Source: Haemaphysalis longicornis
Lineage: Eukaryota > Arthropoda > Arachnida > Ixodida > Ixodidae
Reading direction: 5' to 3'
DNA length: 64,000 bases
Assembly (NCBI GenBank): GCA_013339765.2
Contig: CM023454.1
Span: forward strand, 45,889,177 to 45,953,176
Part shown: piece by piece, positions 59,750 to 64,000 of the stretch
Position numbering within the stretch: the first letter of the stretch is position 1
Layout of the letters: each line of letters opens with the position of its first letter
The notes under the pieces: generated by a model
Seen by the model: only the letters and a program-made list of their open reading frames with translations
Told to the model about the DNA's origin: nothing
Databases searched by the model: none
Made by a program: the position numbers and the translations under genes

Positions 59750-62700
59750 CGGAGTCACCCCGGGCCCTAGCCACACTTGGCCTAACCTCATGCGACTGCC
59801 CCGGCAAGCCCACCAATGACTCCCAACCAAGCAGCAAGACACCATCAATGCCCAAATTGCCAGCCTCAAAGCTGGAGTAACAGTCCTAGAAAATGGAGTC
59901 CCACGAGCTGGACGGGAAGTGGGTCCGGTCCCCATCAAGTTTAATAGACCCTACTTCTGCCTTCGCCCCCCGACCGTGGACAGCCCCAATATTGCGAATG
60001 ATGTCTATTAGCTCATCCAACCGAAAGAGATAAGCAAACACTTTGAAAGTGTGGCAACGGAATTGTCGAGGATTCAAATGAAAACGAGCTCCCCAGAAAC
60101 GTTTATCAGAAACGAAATTTCGGAGGGAATACCTGACGTCATCTGTCAGCAAGAGAGGCGTTTTTGCTCGCGGCGGGACAACGGGGTAAACGCTGTGTCC
60201 TCGGCTCACGCCCTCGTGGAAATATTCCAAAACATGAAACAGAACGCAGAGAACATGCTTATACTCAATGTTTAGAGTGCCCCCAAAAATACTCATAAAT
60301 TCAGTAAACCCCTCCGAAAAACTGCCGAGATAGCGAGAGGGAGCATGTTGCTTATAATCGGATATTTAACGCAGACTATACGAAAGGGGGCTACAAGTGA
60401 AATACGATAAAGGGACGCAATCTGTGGCTTGATGCGCAAAGAGAGGGTGTGTGTTTGCTGAATGACCCGCCGCAGCTTACCGGTATTGGGAACAGTGTCA
60501 GTGGGGACAGGACTCCTCAATTGGAATTTGCAAAAAACAGGCGTACGGAAGCAACCTGACGAAACACTCAGAAAAACCTTGGCAGAGACCACTACATCAC
60601 CGCTATTAGGGTCGAATCAGCCGTTGCCCAAAAAAAGCCCGGTAAAAAACTACGTTTAATTGACTGGTTTGCATTCCCTATGCTTAGAGCAGAAAAACGA
60701 GGCCAGTAAGCGCGGAGGACAGTACTTCTGGGCAGATATTACCAACATTAAGAGCTGGGCATAACTACCTTCGTGCAGACGCTAAACGAGCCACTATGGT
60801 TGTACCGTAAGGAGCAGAGCTCCAACAGGCCGACGCAAAGTTGCTACCTATGTGGGAAGCTAAACACAGCTTGCACACACGATTCCAAAAGCAAAAGCCT
60901 AAACGAAACCTTCGGCGACGACTACGGCCCCGCTACCACGATATAGAAACTTGCACCCAACAACTAACACGTCAAAATTGCATAGCACATGTGATTGCAT
61001 GGTCTACGAAATAGGTCTTCCCAAAACATGGAACATTCTACGCTGTCTCATTGACCCTGAAAATAATAAAAGAACTCAGGAACACAAGCTCAGCATACTT
61101 CTCCACAAATTTAAAGGAACAAGCAGGGAGTTTATCAAGGCCATCCAGCACATATACATTGGCGACTGCACCCTCGACAACACTTCCTCCTTACCTGGGT
61201 AATGACAATACGCTCCTCGACCAACTCATCACTGTAAGTGAAGCTAGGGGTGCTATCTTGGCACTGCGCACTCGCTCTGCTTGTGGACCGGACGGTATTA
61301 CAAATAAAATGCTGAGAAAGCTAGCTTACGAGTCCGTTGAAGCCCTCACACGATACATGAACCGAAGCTGGGAGACTGGGCGACTACCAGCTCAGTGGAA
61401 AACAGCCAACGTTGTCATGATGCCTAAGCCAGACAAAAACTACAGATCAAAAAACTTAGACCCATTTCTCTCACTTCATGCCTAGGAAAACTGTTGAAAC
61501 GCATTGTCCTAAATTGAATCAAGAACTACAAGGGGGACAATGGTCTCTTTCCTGACTGCATGATCGGGTTCCAGCCCAAAACTCAACTCTGGACATCATG
61601 CTCCATCTGAAACATCGTCATTGATTGGAAACGCTGTTCCATTTTAGATCCCAGAGCCATATTAGGATTAGGCTTTACTAAGGCATTTGACAACGTTAAG
61701 CACTCCGCAATCCTCGACAACCTGGGCCGGCTTGGCTTTGGGAAACGCGTATATAACTACGTAAGTAACTTTCTCTGTGATCGCACAGCTACTCCGGCCG
61801 TAGGTTTACTGCACTCGCATGTGCTCGAGCTTAAGAGCAGGGGGACTCCACAGGGTTCAGTCTTGCGCCCATTTCTCTTTAACGAGCCATGATGGGGCTT
61901 CCCGAAATACTAGAACGGAGCTATAGCCTGCCACACAGACTCTATACGGACGATGTCACACTTTAGGTCAGCGGAGGCAGTGAAGGGTACATTCAGTAAA
62001 TCTTGCAACAGGGCATTGAGGCATTCGAGTGGTACGTAGGTCCGCGGGGCCTTAGTGGCTCCTCGAAAAAATCAAAACTGTTGCTATACAGGCGAACTGC
62101 TAGAGGAAGACGTGCACACCCAAACCCTACGGCTCTGAAGATCTCCGCGAATGAATGCCACCCATCCCCAAAGTGTCCAGTATACAGGTTGTCGGGCTCC
62201 GAATAAAGGCCAATGTGCATAACTCGGAGACCATCCTCGCAATAAACTAGCCCACTCATATCGCAAATCGCTAACAGACATCACAGTAAAAAGGAGCGCA
62301 ATGTCGTGAACATTGTTGAAGCCTTTGTCGTCAGTACGATAACAAACGTAACCCCTTTCCTACACCTAAAAAAAGACGAAGAACTCAAAATTGACGCCCT
62401 CATTAGATGGGCCTAAAAGCAGGCCCTAGGAATCACGATCACTGCTCTAACCGACCGATTCGAGGCACTTGGGTTTCACAAAATAGTCGGTGAACTAATA
62501 TAGGCTGAAACGCTAGCTCAACGGGAGAGGCTTAGTTACATCCAGACAGGTCGGCATATTCTCGGGTCCCTGGGAAATCACGTACCCTCGAACCCGCACA
62601 CACAACGTACTCTTGGCTCCTGAAGTGACGGATCAAATTCCCATTCAACCAATCCCGGAAACCGCGCACCCGGTCCACAACCTGAAGCGCAGACAGGCAA

Positions 62701-62915
62701 GGGAAAAGCCCTTCACGAACATCATGGCAATTTTGAGGACGTGGTTTATGTGGACGCAGCCGATTACCCTGGTCGCGTTGCCATGGCCTCAGTGGTAGTC
62801 AATCGACAGGGTCATTCCATATGCTCCGGGTCAGTCCGTACAAGCGAACCGGAGGGAGGTGAAGAGACGGCCATTGCGTTGGCTATTACGGCCTCCTAAT
62901 AACCAAATACGTGGT
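59750..62915 (+). mobile_element. RNase H-bearing LINE (copy 2), truncated by an LTR element
   Basis: The end of ORF1 (NAQIASLKAGVTVLENG at about 59,850) is followed by ORF2. Endonuclease, reverse transcriptase and the start of RNase H are present in order on the plus strand. Coding similarity ceases at about 62,898, and an LTR retrotransposon begins at 62,916, so the last part of the LINE is displaced beyond the window or lost. The domain order and the F-K/G-AFDNV motif A resemble copy 1. Confidence 0.8.
60040..62898 (+). pseudogene. LINE ORF2 of copy 2, heavily frameshifted
   Basis: Endonuclease start: LKVWQRNCRGFK (about 60,040), then PDVICQQE in another frame. Reverse transcriptase: RSACGPDGITNKMLRKL and QWKTANVVMMPKPDK (61,270-61,440), FTKAFDNVKHSAIL (motif A, about 61,675), RGTPQGSV (motif B, about 61,840) and RLYTDDVTL (motif C; YTDD codons 61943-61954, followed by a stop). 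RNase H: VVYVDAADYPGRVAMASVVV and EETAIALAITAS (62,742-62,898), with the first aspartate and the glutamate kept. More than five stops or frame changes lie between these blocks. The middle of motif C is threonine where YADD is expected. Confidence 0.8.
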
Positions 62916-63119
62916 TGTTGTGTTGTGTAATGTAGTTCTGTTCATGCCACAAGGTTGCGCACAAATGCTAAGGTGGCCAATTTCCAGCATCATCATCAGT
63001 AACCGCAAGCACGGTTATAAATACAATGTAACAAGAATAAAGGCTCTCTTTTCCGTGGGTACGAGGTAGCGCCTCCGTCCATCTGCCACGTATGGTGACT
63101 GTGGGCGGCGGATACAACA
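62916..63119 (+). repeat. 5' LTR (about 200 bp)
   Basis: It begins TGTTGTGT (62916 or the repeated start at 62921) and ends ATACAACA, giving TGTTG/CAACA inverted ends. Internal signals are a TATA box TATAAATA (63016-63023) and a polyadenylation signal AATAAA (63036-63041) in the order expected for an LTR. Confidence 0.65.
63016..63023 (+). promoter_or_regulatory. TATA box in LTR
   Basis: TATAAATA, about 20 bases upstream of the AATAAA signal, in the middle of the LTR. Confidence 0.5.
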
Positions 63120-63122
63120 TAA

Positions 63123-63133
63123 TGGCGACGAGG
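63123..63133 (+). promoter_or_regulatory. Probable primer binding site
   Basis: TGGCGACGAGG lies three bases after the LTR end. A TGGCGAC start at this point is common in arthropod gypsy-like elements; the priming tRNA is not identified. Confidence 0.5.
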
Positions 63134-63199
63134 TAACCCTTTTTGGCTACGGGCGGAACGCCGTCACTACTCAAGTACGGTATACTGCAATCTTCCTCA

Positions 63200-64000
63200 A
63201 TGGCACTCACGCCGCCGCCGCCATTTCTACCGACACCGGGAAAGCCCGCCACACCGTGCACGCAATGGCGTCGGATATTAGAGAACTACCTCCTAGGGTC
63301 GGCAGGCGACGCTACCTGCCAGCACGCCTGGGGGTCGAGGTACAAGGAGTCTACTACACGCTACCAGAGAAGCAACCTACGGAGGACTACGACAAATTCA
63401 AGACTGCTCTACAGACACTCGAGGCCTACTACGCAGCCAGTACAGCCAGTACTAACGTTGTCATTGAACGCCAGCGGTTTGGTCAACGCGTTCAGTTCCG
63501 GGTGAGAGCGCGGACATGTTCGTTTCTTTGCTGCGAGAACTTTCACTTTTCTGCGCCTTTAATGACAGGGCCGACGAGTTCATCCGTGACCAACTCGTCG
63601 CCAAGACGAGCAACACCATACTTCGGGAGCGGCTTCTTTTGGAAGGCTCCTCATCGACGTTGGACAGGCCCCTTACAACTGCTCGAAGTATGAAGAAGCT
63701 GCAAAATATTCCAAGGAGTTGTCATCAGCTAGCCCGGCAGGGTACGTGCGTAAAAAGTGGAAAAGCGTTCGGCGCCAGGGCCAGTCGAACATGCCTCCTC
63801 GGGACAAAATAGTAGGACTTGTTTTCGCTGCGGCTCTGCGAAACACTTAGCCAATTCTAGTATTTGCAAAGCAAGGAACAAGACATGCAACAACTGTTGC
63901 AAGGTAGGCCATTTCTAGAGAGTCTGTCGTAGCGAGAATCTCAGCAAGAAGTCACTCGCTGCTCAACAAGTCCAGCACCACGATCCAACAGCTCTCACCG
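63200..64000 (+). pseudogene. Gag of gypsy-type element with zinc knuckles, frameshifted and partial
   Basis: The ATG at 63200 starts MALTPPPPFLPTPGKPATP, the usual proline-rich gag start in tick gypsy elements, with QWRRILENYLLGSAG. The frame then shifts twice. The second block (about 63,320-63,490) reads GVYYTLPEKQPTEDYDKF and NVVIERQRFGQRVQF. The third (63,514-63,700) reads DMFVSLLRELSLFC and EFIRDQLVAKTSNTILRERL. Two zinc knuckles follow at 63,814-63,930: CFRCGSAKHLANSSIC and CNNCCKVGHF, with a stop inside the second. Gag packages element RNA in virus-like particles. The frame changes indicate decay, and the rest of the element lies outside the window. Confidence 0.78.

Larger units (their letters stand above)
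62916..64000 (+). mobile_element. 5' part of a Ty3/gypsy-type LTR retrotransposon, running off the window
   Basis: A compact LTR is followed by a primer-site-like sequence and a gag frame with zinc knuckles. The pol region would lie beyond 64,000. The insertion point is within the RNase H domain of LINE copy 2, so this element is the younger of the two. Gag already needs two frame changes, so it is probably inactive too. The left target duplication cannot be verified because the right end is outside the window. Confidence 0.75.

Overview
This window is repeat-dominated eukaryotic DNA, most likely from a hard tick (Ixodidae). A tRNA-derived SINE at about 5.9-6.2 kb has the layout and tail of the ixodid Ruka family. 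The non-LTR elements, including an RTE-like LINE ending in TGATGATGAT, also look like tick families. The genus cannot be told from the sequence. No operons, bacterial genes or CRISPR arrays are present, and I recognise no intact host protein-coding gene, rRNA or functional tRNA. Nearly every coding signature belongs to a decayed transposable element. Family assignments come from motif recognition by eye; no database search was run.

Layout. 0-5.9 kb: AT-rich unassigned DNA with one tRNA-like segment. 5.9-9.0 kb: the SINE, then an LTR retrotransposon (two LTRs, a tRNA-Lys-type primer site, a gag-like frame, no polymerase). 9.0-16.9 kb: unassigned DNA. 16.9-22.3 kb and 30.9-41.6 kb: a diverged satellite with a period of about 223 bp, roughly 45-50 copies in several blocks. 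The second array is interrupted by a GC-rich LINE (34.8-37.7 kb) and an RTE fragment (40.0-40.9 kb). Between the arrays lie a 5'-truncated LINE with a perfect 13-bp target duplication (22.4-24.8 kb) and a composite of two Penelope-like elements in opposite orientation (26.0-30.7 kb). 41.6-50.9 kb: mostly unassigned, with a tRNA-Val-like segment, a gypsy-type gag relic and an arginine-rich repeat pseudogene. 50.9-62.9 kb: two head-to-tail relics of one RNase H-bearing LINE family. The first was split in its endonuclease by an RTE element; the second is broken in its RNase H domain by an LTR retrotransposon that runs off the window.

How the parts relate. The insertions can be ordered by nesting: satellite and RNase H LINEs first, then RTE, LTR and GC-rich LINE insertions into them. 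The whole has the character of a heterochromatin-like repeat graveyard. Reverse transcriptase active-site motifs survive in several elements (YADD at three loci, FADD in the RTEs). They are visibly lost in both Penelope copies and altered in one LINE. I found no convincing new biological system; the most distinctive items are the Penelope inverted composite, the diverged satellite and the nested insertions.
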